From NCBI GenBank assembly GCA_014802265.1, contig JAAVCP010000021.1, positions 37,240 through 98,257 on the forward strand: a DNA stretch of 61,018 nt, given 5' to 3'. This document shows, piece by piece, positions 54,861 through 61,018 of this stretch. Below the pieces are notes generated by a model. The model had not been told where the DNA came from and ran no database searches. It saw nothing but the letters and a program-made list of their open reading frames with translations. This stretch comes from Bacteroides sp. (GTDB lineage: Bacteria; Bacteroidota; Bacteroidia; Bacteroidales; Muribaculaceae). Within the stretch, counting starts at the first letter, position 1. Each line of letters begins with the position of its first letter. The position numbers and the translations under genes were made by a program.

Positions 54861-55076
54861 TAAAAGTCTCTTTATCGCCGCAAAGTTAATCAAAAATCAG
54901 TAATTTTAATTCATCATTTTTTATAGGATTTAGATATTCTGTTGTTTTTTAACAATCATGGCATAGCGGCAGCGTCTCGGAGTTCCAATGCCGGGTGCTA
55001 AACATTGGCTATGGCAACAAGTAAAAGTACATACGAATTACATTGTTTTTGGATTCATATTATTCTCTAAGAATGG

Positions 55077-55571
55077 TTAATTGCGTCTATACGTCAATGT
55101 ATTGGGGAAATATTCGTAAGTTACATCATTGCTACTATAAGTTATTTCACCCCACAAACCATGTTGGTTCTCATCCAATGGAATGAGAGTTAGTTTATTG
55201 CCAGCAATTAGTATTTCATATTCTCCAAAATGCTCACATTCTAATATATTATCTTTTATTTCATATTTGAACGGGTCAAATTCTGTATATTGACTTCCTA
55301 CCAATAGTTGATTACTAAAAGATTGTGAGGTAAGTTTGAGTATTATTTTACCATCGCTTCCGAATGTCAGCTCTGACTTCATTGAATAATTATAAGATGG
55401 AAGTGAATATTCACCAACCCATGTACCCACGATCTCCTCTTTGATTGACTCGTATGAATCTGTAACAGTAGGTTCATCATGATTGCTGCATGATTGGAGG
55501 GTAAACATACAATAAGTGATGCACATCCAGATATTACTCCTCCAAAATTTAGTTTGAAAATGTTGCTTCAT
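55077..55571 (-). CDS. Small lipoprotein, lipocalin-like, under the left invertible promoter
   Basis: This 164-residue protein has a signal peptide with lipobox LQSC (Cys28). The mature part (IVGTWVGEYSLPSYNYSMKSELTFGSDGKIIL, then alternating strands to the end) resembles the lipocalin-like domains frequent in Bacteroidota lipoproteins. No specific function is known. The start codon is 64 bases downstream of a 17-bp recombination repeat. The promoter inside the adjacent invertible segment points at the gene in this assembly, so it should be expressed here and off in the flipped state. Surface location is inferred, not shown. Confidence 0.75.
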   Translation of the reverse strand: MKQHFQTKFWRSNIWMCITYCMFTLQSCSNHDEPTVTDSYESIKEEIVGTWVGEYSLPSYNYSMKSELTFGSDGKIILKLTSQSFSNQLLVGSQYTEFDPFKYEIKDNILECEHFGEYEILIAGNKLTLIPLDENQHGLWGEITYSSNDVTYEYFPNTLTYRRN

Positions 55572-55635
55572 AATAAAAAGATAATTATTTACTTAATATT
55601 TGTAGTTTTATGTTCAGTTTAATTCTAAATATGGT

Positions 55636-55846
55636 ATCTCTTAATTAGAGATACTTATTATGACACAAAGGTATGACTTAAATTTGAAATGCCCAAATAA
55701 TCAGTTATTAAAATTTTGATTAGTTTTTTAATCAATAAAACTTTGGTTAGTATTTAGAAATTGTTTGGCTAAAGTGTAATAATATATTTACTCTATTATT
55801 TTTGTATCAAATAGTTATACATCATCCAAATCTCTAATTAAGAGAT
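55636..55846. promoter_or_regulatory. Left invertible promoter switch (ON orientation)
   Basis: Exact 17-bp inverted repeats (55636-55652 ATCTCTTAATTAGAGAT and 55830-55846 ATCTCTAATTAAGAGAT) bound a 177-bp segment. Each repeat is nearly palindromic but has an asymmetric centre that gives it direction. The segment holds a strong promoter facing left into the lipoprotein gene. GCCAAACAA, a possible accessory binding site, occurs inside (minus strand, 55761-55769) and 10 bases outside (55857-55865). About 85 bases around the promoter match the right switch in opposite orientation. Confidence 0.85.
55666..55697 (-). promoter_or_regulatory. Promoter carried by the left switch
   Basis: On the minus strand, TTTG (55694-55697) and TACCTTTG (55666-55673) are spaced by exactly 20 bases. 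It reads out through the left repeat into the 164-residue lipoprotein gene. Confidence 0.8.
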
Positions 55847-55954
55847 TTGGATGAGAGCCAAACAATAAAATTCCAATTTACGTAGTATTAAATCATCATA
55901 AGGTCTCGCATTCGGACGGACAGGTTGTCTTGCGGTGATGACCAAATTACGGAT

Positions 55955-55993
55955 ACAAAATTAGGCGACCATATTATGGTCGCCTAATTTTGT
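55955..55993. terminator. Hairpin terminator between the left switch and the coiled-coil gene
   Basis: A perfect 17-bp stem (55955-55971 with 55977-55993, 5-base loop) with A-rich and T-rich flanks can act in both directions. It would end the operon read from the right switch and also block the left promoter when flipped. Confidence 0.8.
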
Positions 55994-56090
55994 GGGTAAT
56001 TCCGTTATCCTGGATTTTGCTTTGATTATCCTGACCTCGCGTTAGTACATTTTGACGGGAAATTAATCAAAAATTTTGTTGAGGATATGG

Positions 56091-56135
56091 TTATTTATTG
56101 GATTTAAGATCTTCAATCTGCGACTGAAGATCTTA
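56091..56135 (-). other. In-frame coiled-coil continuation beyond the stop codon
   Basis: After the TAA at 56133-56135 the same frame continues as DLQSQIEDLKSNK and then a second stop at 56091-56093. The heptad pattern of the upstream protein continues through the stop, which points to a recent nonsense change or a read-through variant. A 15-bp inverted repeat (56101-56115 with 56125-56139) spans the stop. Confidence 0.6.
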
Positions 56136-56786
56136 AATCTGTGTCCGAAGTACATCAAGAATAGCTCTTATATCAGTAACATCATCTTTTATATCTTTAT
56201 ATTCTGTGTCAAGGGCTTGGAGATCTGCAATACTACCTTTGAGATCTGCAATGCTACCATCAATACGATCGACCTGAGTTTCCAAATCAGCATAAACTTC
56301 ATCAGCCCGATCCATAGCGTAGTCAGCCAGACCCTCAGCGTAGTCAGCCTGATGCCTAGCGATCTCAGCCTGATCCACAGCGTATTCAGCCAGATTCATA
56401 GCCTCATTACCGTTTACGGAGTAAAGAGCAGTAGGAACCGACTGGATGGTAGAAGTATACACAGAACTATAATCCTGTCCACCTTTGAGATCGATGGCAA
56501 CCTCAAGAGTATAGTTTCCGTTACCCCAGTTGATATAGGGAAGACCACCCTCGGTTGAGCCAATTTCCCAAGAGACCATGCCTTTGGCAGTTGAGGTGAC
56601 ACTGGCAGTCTCGGAGTAGACCACACCCTCCCCGTTAAGGATTGTAAACTTAAGACCTATATTTTTTTGAGTGACGGGCTTGCCTTCCTTATCATTAATA
56701 AGTGCCTGGTAATTTATTGTGTTGATGTCAGCGAATACCGGGAGCGCAGCAGCAATGGCTAACGCCAATGTAAAAATCTTTTTCAT
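56133..56786 (-). CDS. Secreted protein with beta N-terminal domain and long coiled coil, phase-variable
   Basis: This 217-residue protein has a signal peptide (to about PVFA, residue 19). A beta domain follows (about 20-125; INTINYQALINDKEGKPVTQKNIGLKFTILNGEG) of a type common at the start of Bacteroidota tail-fibre-like or adhesin proteins. The rest (128-217) is helical with heptads (YAVDQAEIARHQADYAEGLADYAMDRAD, IADLKGSIADLQ), so it probably forms a trimer or fibre. The frame continues as coiled coil past the stop codon, so the C-terminus may be trimmed by 14 residues. Its start overlaps the upstream gene by 4 bases. Both genes sit behind the right switch, which faces away from them here (OFF). 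Confidence 0.72.
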   Translation of the reverse strand: MKKIFTLALAIAAALPVFADINTINYQALINDKEGKPVTQKNIGLKFTILNGEGVVYSETASVTSTAKGMVSWEIGSTEGGLPYINWGNGNYTLEVAIDLKGGQDYSSVYTSTIQSVPTALYSVNGNEAMNLAEYAVDQAEIARHQADYAEGLADYAMDRADEVYADLETQVDRIDGSIADLKGSIADLQALDTEYKDIKDDVTDIRAILDVLRTQI

Positions 56787-57292
56787 TTCACGATGAATTT
56801 AAGTGTTTTGGAATATTTGTTGTCAGCTGCCAACCCTGCTACGTATATGCCGGGGGCAAGTTCAGAGAGGTCAAGGACGTTATCCCTGACAGTTGATTTG
56901 CAGACGAGACCGCCGTCTGCGTCAACCACGAATACACGGCAGTTGGGGAGTCCGTCGGGTACGGAGATGTGGAGGGCTTTGAGCAGTGGGTCGTAGGCGA
57001 GTGCAACGTCTTCCTTGTCAGAATAGATAGTGCCGACGCCCACTGTGTTGCCGTCAATGCCTGTGAGAGCTGCGAACAGTCCCTGTAGCATCACGTTGTC
57101 ACCCTCTGTCAATACAGCCATTCCCAAGGGCGCACCTGCCTGCTGCATGACGGTTGTGGCGTCGTCTACAGTGGTAACCATGATGCTGGAGGTGTAGTCC
57201 TGCATTTCCACTGCCGGCTCCTGTGCGTCAGCTACAGCCGGAAGCAGCATGCCTAAAGCGAGAACCCCAATCCCTTTGATGATAGGAACCAT
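56783..57292 (-). CDS. Small secreted protein with type IX-like sorting tail, phase-variable
   Basis: This 169-residue protein has a signal peptide (to about VADA, residue 23). Its body has no domain I recognise. The last 80 residues look like a type IX secretion C-terminal domain: LLKALHISVPDGLPNCRVFVVDADGG, then LDLSELAPGIYVAGL and SKTLKFIVK, with the usual Lys-rich strand at the end. It is the first gene after the right switch: its start codon is 51 bases from the 17-bp repeat. It is translationally coupled (ATGA) to the coiled-coil gene. It may act as surface partner or anchor of that fibre, which is inference. Confidence 0.7.
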   Translation of the reverse strand: MVPIIKGIGVLALGMLLPAVADAQEPAVEMQDYTSSIMVTTVDDATTVMQQAGAPLGMAVLTEGDNVMLQGLFAALTGIDGNTVGVGTIYSDKEDVALAYDPLLKALHISVPDGLPNCRVFVVDADGGLVCKSTVRDNVLDLSELAPGIYVAGLAADNKYSKTLKFIVK

Positions 57293-57342
57293 AATGAGTA
57301 ATTTAATCGGTTAATAAAAATGAAAGTATATTTCTTATACTC

Positions 57343-57552
57343 ATCTCTAAATTAGAGATTTGGATGAATATAACTATAATATAATGGACATGTTACAAAT
57401 TAAATTATTGAAATTTGCCAAACAAAGTATAAAATCATATAAGATTTATTCATTAGGATAAGAGTAATCAAAAATTTTTAATCCTGATTATTTGGGCATT
57501 TCAAATTTAAGTTGTACCTTTGCATCATAATAAGTATCTCTAATTTAGAGAT
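57343..57552. promoter_or_regulatory. Right invertible promoter switch (OFF orientation)
   Basis: Exact 17-bp inverted repeats (57343-57359 ATCTCTAAATTAGAGAT and 57536-57552 ATCTCTAATTTAGAGAT) bound a 176-bp segment, almost the size of the left switch. Its promoter (TTTG-N20-TACCTTTG) faces right, away from the two-gene operon at 57292. GCCAAACAA occurs inside at 57417-57425 and 10 bases outside the right repeat at 57563-57571, the same outer spacing as in the left switch. A weaker minus-strand TTAATTTG near 57399-57406 could give low basal expression of the operon. Confidence 0.85.
57491..57522 (+). promoter_or_regulatory. Promoter carried by the right switch
   Basis: TTTG (57491-57494) and TACCTTTG (57515-57522) are spaced by 20 bases, as in the left switch. 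It reads rightward across the repeat into the 3' end of the recombinase gene on the antisense strand. Confidence 0.8.
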
Positions 57553-57607
57553 TTGGATGAATGCCAAACAATGGAATCCCAATTTCTAATGAAAAATAGA
57601 GGTATTA

Positions 57608-58810
57608 CTAAAGACTTTTGATAATTAAAGAATTTGCCTTGTCAACAATAGATGTGTCAAGGCTGGCAAGATAGATTTGGGTTGTAGCCTCACTATCGTG
57701 TCCCATACCTTCACTTATTACTGACAGGGGAATTCCCTTGGCTTTAGCTGCTGATGCCCAGCTATGACGAGCCACATAGAGTGTCAAGGGGATTGCTATT
57801 CCCACTTTTTCAGCTATACGCTTCAGATTATGGTTGATATTGTACCCTACATTCCGATAGGTGCACCGCTCGTTTATGCCGATGTTGCGGATAATCGGCA
57901 GAAGATAACAACTGGCATTTTCAGGATACTTATCGAGTAACATCTGCATTTCTTTGGTCCACTCGATTATTAGCTTCTGACCTGTCTTTCGTCTCCGATA
58001 TGTAATGTAGCCGTTGGTTAAATCCGTTTTGCGGAGGTAAGCCATATCTATAAAGCTCATTCCACGCAGCATAAAACTCATTATAAACATATCGCGTGCA
58101 AAATCCAGCTCAGGTATCAGTGACAAATCAAGAGCCTTTATTTTCTTAATGACAGGGAGAGGGAGTGCACGTTTCACGGTTTTATCCACTCCCGTATATA
58201 CATGCCGGAACGGGTTACGGTTCTCGATGATTTCATCTTCCACGGCACGGTTATAGGCTGCCCTCAGAATACGGGTATAAAACGAAATAGTATTAGGCGA
58301 CACGCCTCTTTGCTTATGCCATGCCTCGTATGCCTCCATTATTTCAGTATTGAGGCAGTCAAGCATTATGTCTTCGTCATTCCGGAATTTCTTGAAGCTG
58401 TTGAGAGTGGCGGTATATGTCTCTGCGGTACGGACCTTTCCATTCTGCTTAAGCTTTATTATCATATTCTCCATAAAATTGAACATGGAGTATTCGTTGG
58501 AGTAACGGTTAAATTCGTCAATTATATCGTCGACGGTGTAAGGCAATCCGATGTTGTCAAATTTCCGTATAATTTTTGTAATGCGTTCTATGTCCCAGCG
58601 TATATGTTCACGTATTGACAGAATGAACGACTTGCGTTCACTTTTTGGGTTCAATACTACCGTAGAGCGGTTTTCATCCCATTCTGAAGGGAAGACGTGG
58701 TAATCGGTGAAAAGCTGTCGCTGCTTTCTCTCATGGATAATCTGATAGAAGATTGTGCCCTCATTGTTTGCGACGGTGGAAGGACGGAACTTAGCTTTGA
58801 TTGAAGCCAT
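57608..58810 (-). CDS. Tyrosine-type site-specific recombinase (probable invertase for both switches)
   Basis: This 400-residue enzyme belongs to the Bacteroidota phage-integrase-like family. It has an arm-binding-like N-terminal domain (about 1-85; YQIIHERKQRQLFTDYHVFPSEWDE), a SAM-like core-binding domain (about 105-200) and a catalytic domain. Catalytic residues are visible: Arg249 (FMLRGMSFIDMAYLRKTDL), the box II Arg348 (YVARHSWASAA, Tyr in place of the usual His), His371 (GMGHDSEATTQIYL) and the nucleophile Tyr380. Its stop lies 55 bases from the right switch, and no other target sites are seen in the window. It very probably flips the 17-bp-repeat segments. Similar recombinases drive promoter inversion of surface genes in Bacteroides. 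Confidence 0.9.
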   Translation of the reverse strand: MASIKAKFRPSTVANNEGTIFYQIIHERKQRQLFTDYHVFPSEWDENRSTVVLNPKSERKSFILSIREHIRWDIERITKIIRKFDNIGLPYTVDDIIDEFNRYSNEYSMFNFMENMIIKLKQNGKVRTAETYTATLNSFKKFRNDEDIMLDCLNTEIMEAYEAWHKQRGVSPNTISFYTRILRAAYNRAVEDEIIENRNPFRHVYTGVDKTVKRALPLPVIKKIKALDLSLIPELDFARDMFIMSFMLRGMSFIDMAYLRKTDLTNGYITYRRRKTGQKLIIEWTKEMQMLLDKYPENASCYLLPIIRNIGINERCTYRNVGYNINHNLKRIAEKVGIAIPLTLYVARHSWASAAKAKGIPLSVISEGMGHDSEATTQIYLASLDTSIVDKANSLIIKSL

Positions 58811-58876
58811 AGGAATATTAATAGTTAGAGTTAAAAAATAGGGTTAGCCAACAGATTTCTCAATGTTGAAGCAATG

Positions 58877-58884
58877 CAAAGATA
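58877..58884 (-). promoter_or_regulatory. Candidate promoter of the recombinase gene
   Basis: On the minus strand this reads TATCTTTG, an exact -7 match, 67 bases upstream of the start codon. No -33 box is clear. Confidence 0.5.
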
Positions 58885-59056
58885 AGTCAACGGCAGTGAT
58901 AAGGACCCTTATTCTGATTTTGTATAGATATTGGTGGAAAGATTTAGCTCGGCGACCCGTGATGACATTAGAATAGCATATTAGAAAATGTGTGATATAA
59001 TATTTTGTGTTGTAGTGATTTTTTATTAATTTCGCAAATGATACTTTTATTGTAAT

Positions 59057-59064
59057 TAACTTTG
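59057..59064 (+). promoter_or_regulatory. Candidate promoter of the GH20 gene
   Basis: TAACTTTG is an exact -7 match 32 bases upstream of the ATG at 59096. The -33 region is weak. Confidence 0.5.
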
Positions 59065-59095
59065 GCATTAGCCCAACTTAAAATTGAAAACTTAT

Positions 59096-60736
59096 ATGGC
59101 AACACGAGGTGGGACAAGGCTAACCTTAGCGATTATGTTTGCAATGGCGAATCTTCTTACATGTGCTCAGGCAACAGCCAACTATGAGGTTGTGCCTATT
59201 CCTGACAATATTGAAATAAAGGAGGGAAAGCCTTTTGTTCTTGATGGCAGCACAACGATTGTTTGCACAAATGATGACCCACAGTTGCGTAAAAACGCAA
59301 CAATGCTTGCAGGGTATATTAAGGACATCACCGGTATGGATCTCCCGGTCAGTCAAGGTAACTTATTTACCGGTAAACCTCAGGGGAAGACAATTTTACT
59401 TTCCAGCGAACTTTTGTCAGATAATCCGGAAGCATATCAGATAAACGTAACGCCCGACATTATAATGATTGGCGGCGCTTCGCCTGCCGGCAATTTCTAT
59501 GGGATACAGACATTTCGGAAGTCAATTCCCGTAGAAAAAGGAAAATCTATAGAATTTCCACAGGTAAATATTTCTGACTCACCGCAATTTGGCTACCGGG
59601 GTGCGCATTTTGACGTGGCACGTCATTTTTTCCCGGCTGACAGTGTGAAGACTTACATCGACATGATGGCTCTCCATAATATGAACCGTCTTCACTGGCA
59701 TCTCACTGATGATCAAGGCTGGCGTCTCCCTCTTAAGAAACATCCTGAGCTTATCACAAAAGGTTCCGTGCGTCGCGGCACATGTATAGGCAAGGACTTC
59801 AGCAGCTGTGACTCTATCCCATACGGAGGCTTTTACACTTCGGCTGAGATTCAGGACGTGATAAACTATGCAGCTGACCGATATATTACCATTATACCCG
59901 AAATTGACCTCCCGGGACATATGTTGGCTGCGCTTACTGCTCATCCTGACTTGGGCTGCACGGGAGGTCCCTACGAGTTGTGGACCATATGGGGTGTGGC
60001 AGATGATGTGCTATGTGCCGGGAATGAGGGGGTGTATAACCTTCTTGATGATGTGTTGACGGAGGTGGCAGAGATTTTCCCTTCCGAATATATACATATC
60101 GGTGGTGACGAGTGCCCGAAAGACAGATGGAAGGCTTGCCCGAAGTGTCAGGCTAAAATAGTGGAATTGGGATTTACAGATGATGAACATTCTTCCAAGG
60201 AGGAGAAGCTTCAGAGTCATGTGATGAGTTTTGCTACCGATGTGCTTGCCCGTCAGGGTAAAAAGATAATTGGTTGGGACGAGATTTTGGAAGGAGGATT
60301 GCCGGATAATGCGGTAGTTATGTCATGGCGCGGAGCTGAGGGCGGACAGAAGGCTGCCGGAATGGGGCATGATGCAATAATGGCTCCTTACACCCATTAT
60401 TATTTGGACTATTATCAGTCAAAGGATACTGAAAATGAACCTCTGTCAATAGGCGGCTACATACCATTGAGCAAATCATATTCTTTTGAGCCGTATGAGG
60501 GTATATCGCCGGAAAACCGTCAGCATATCTTAGGTGTTCAGGCAAATCTTTGGACAGAGTATATCCATACGTTTGATCATGCGCAATATATGGTGCTTCC
60601 GCGTTGGGCTGCGCTGTCTGAAGTGCAGTGGTCAGATCCGAAATCACGTGATTTCGATGCCTTCAAGCAACGCCTCTCACGCCTTCAGGATCATTACAAG
60701 CTCAACGGCTATAATTATTCCAATCGCCAGGAGTAA
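59096..60736 (+). CDS. Secreted GH20 beta-N-acetylhexosaminidase
   Basis: This glycoside hydrolase family 20 enzyme removes terminal beta-linked N-acetylglucosamine or N-acetylgalactosamine, for example from host mucin glycans or chitin fragments. I start at the ATG giving MATRGGTRLTLAIMFAMANLL (546 residues); a TTG four codons earlier is less likely. A signal peptide ends near 26. A GH20b-type N-terminal domain (about 30-160) precedes the catalytic barrel: FGYRGAHFDVARHFFP, MNRLHWHLTDDQGWRLP, EIDLPGHM and the catalytic pair Asp338-Glu339 in HIGGDECPK. WRGAEGG and NLWTEYI near the end are also standard. It has no lipobox, so it is probably periplasmic. Confidence 0.94.
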   Translation: MATRGGTRLTLAIMFAMANLLTCAQATANYEVVPIPDNIEIKEGKPFVLDGSTTIVCTNDDPQLRKNATMLAGYIKDITGMDLPVSQGNLFTGKPQGKTILLSSELLSDNPEAYQINVTPDIIMIGGASPAGNFYGIQTFRKSIPVEKGKSIEFPQVNISDSPQFGYRGAHFDVARHFFPADSVKTYIDMMALHNMNRLHWHLTDDQGWRLPLKKHPELITKGSVRRGTCIGKDFSSCDSIPYGGFYTSAEIQDVINYAADRYITIIPEIDLPGHMLAALTAHPDLGCTGGPYELWTIWGVADDVLCAGNEGVYNLLDDVLTEVAEIFPSEYIHIGGDECPKDRWKACPKCQAKIVELGFTDDEHSSKEEKLQSHVMSFATDVLARQGKKIIGWDEILEGGLPDNAVVMSWRGAEGGQKAAGMGHDAIMAPYTHYYLDYYQSKDTENEPLSIGGYIPLSKSYSFEPYEGISPENRQHILGVQANLWTEYIHTFDHAQYMVLPRWAALSEVQWSDPKSRDFDAFKQRLSRLQDHYKLNGYNYSNRQE

Positions 60737-60852
60737 CCCGCTGTTAAATTAGGAATCGGATATTCAACCATTTGAAGTGTAAAGTAATATAGATTATTTT
60801 ATACTATAGTTAATTTTATAGCAACTTCAAAAGATTATATAAAGATCTTACA

Positions 60853-60897
60853 AAACCAGTTACCCTATTTCAAAAAAGAGTATAGGGTAACTGGTTT
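60853..60897. terminator. Terminator after the GH20 gene
   Basis: A perfect 15-bp stem (60853-60867 with 60883-60897) with a 15-base loop begins 117 bases past the GH20 stop. Flanking A and T bases would let it work in both directions. The rest of the tail to the window end shows no gene. Confidence 0.65.
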
Positions 60898-61018
60898 AAT
60901 CTATATTTGGTTCTGTAGCGTGGGTTGAGTGGTTATCGATTTTGTGTAATATAACTGTTGTCCCCATGCCATTCGATGTTCCCGGATGATACAGAAAATT
61001 TTTAGTTAATGAATTTTA

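Noticed and set aside
55636..57552. One large inversion of the whole 1.9-kb region between the outermost repeats
   Set aside because: The 17-bp repeats match exactly only within each switch (left with left, right with right); centres differ between switches, and flipping the whole block would give little change in promoter direction. Rare exchange between switches remains possible.
1..61018. tRNA, rRNA and CRISPR arrays
   Set aside because: I saw no cloverleaf-like segment, rRNA motif or regularly spaced direct repeats on reading through; a dedicated scan was not possible.

Overview
The window looks like a chromosomal segment of a gut Bacteroidales bacterium, most likely of the Muribaculaceae/S24-7 type. 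The evidence is a SusC/SusD pair with SusE/SusF-like lipoproteins, BACON, PEGA and BspA-type leucine-rich surface proteins, C-terminal sorting-like tails ending in GIYxV motifs, and promoters of the Bacteroidota type (-33 TTTG, about 20 bp, -7 TAnnTTTG). There are no rRNA, tRNA, CRISPR or insertion-sequence genes that I can see. The family-level assignment is inference.

Layout, left to right. 1-4.6 kb: an aminotransferase, divergent from a three-gene unit (DUF4836-like lipoprotein, ABC ATPase with degenerate motifs, FtsX/MacB-like permease). 5.0-12.4 kb: a susCDEF-like glycan uptake operon with no glycoside hydrolase attached. 12.5-14.4 kb: a DprA-like fragment, a perfect 48-bp palindrome, a G-quadruplex-type tract and a secreted histidine acid phosphatase. 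14.6-21.3 kb: housekeeping genes (ispG, a PAP2-like membrane protein, an RluA-family pseudouridine synthase, DUF2851, rubrerythrin, recO). 21.5-39.0 kb: cell-envelope and surface proteins (LPP20-like, BACON, PEGA/barrel, a 2817-residue repeat protein and a leucine-rich repeat protein). 39.7-46.8 kb: an Rpn-type nuclease, two secreted proteins and a divergent membrane-bound TPR/AraC regulator. 46.8-54.9 kb: a conserved ftsX-DUF3098-uppP-truB-queA run, then mtaB, a glycosyltransferase and an AspT/YidE-type transporter. 55.1-58.8 kb: a phase-variation locus. 59.1-60.7 kb: a GH20 hexosaminidase.

The most striking system is at 55.6-58.8 kb. Two promoter switches of about 211 bp, each bounded by exact 17-bp inverted repeats, lie upstream of surface-protein genes and next to a tyrosine recombinase. 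Each switch carries the same strong promoter (TTTG-N20-TACCTTTG). The outer flanks of the two switches are direct repeats, while the promoter segments between their repeats run in opposite directions, as expected if one has flipped relative to the other. As assembled, the left switch points into its lipoprotein gene (ON). The right switch points away from its two-gene operon (OFF) and toward the 3' end of the recombinase gene on the opposite strand.

A second notable signal is a pair of short predicted RNAs, near 19.53 and 41.12 kb. Each has its own promoter, a shared 5' sequence and a terminator hairpin capped by GTGA, and each lies on the plus strand between minus-strand genes. All calls come from reading the sequence. 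No database search was run.
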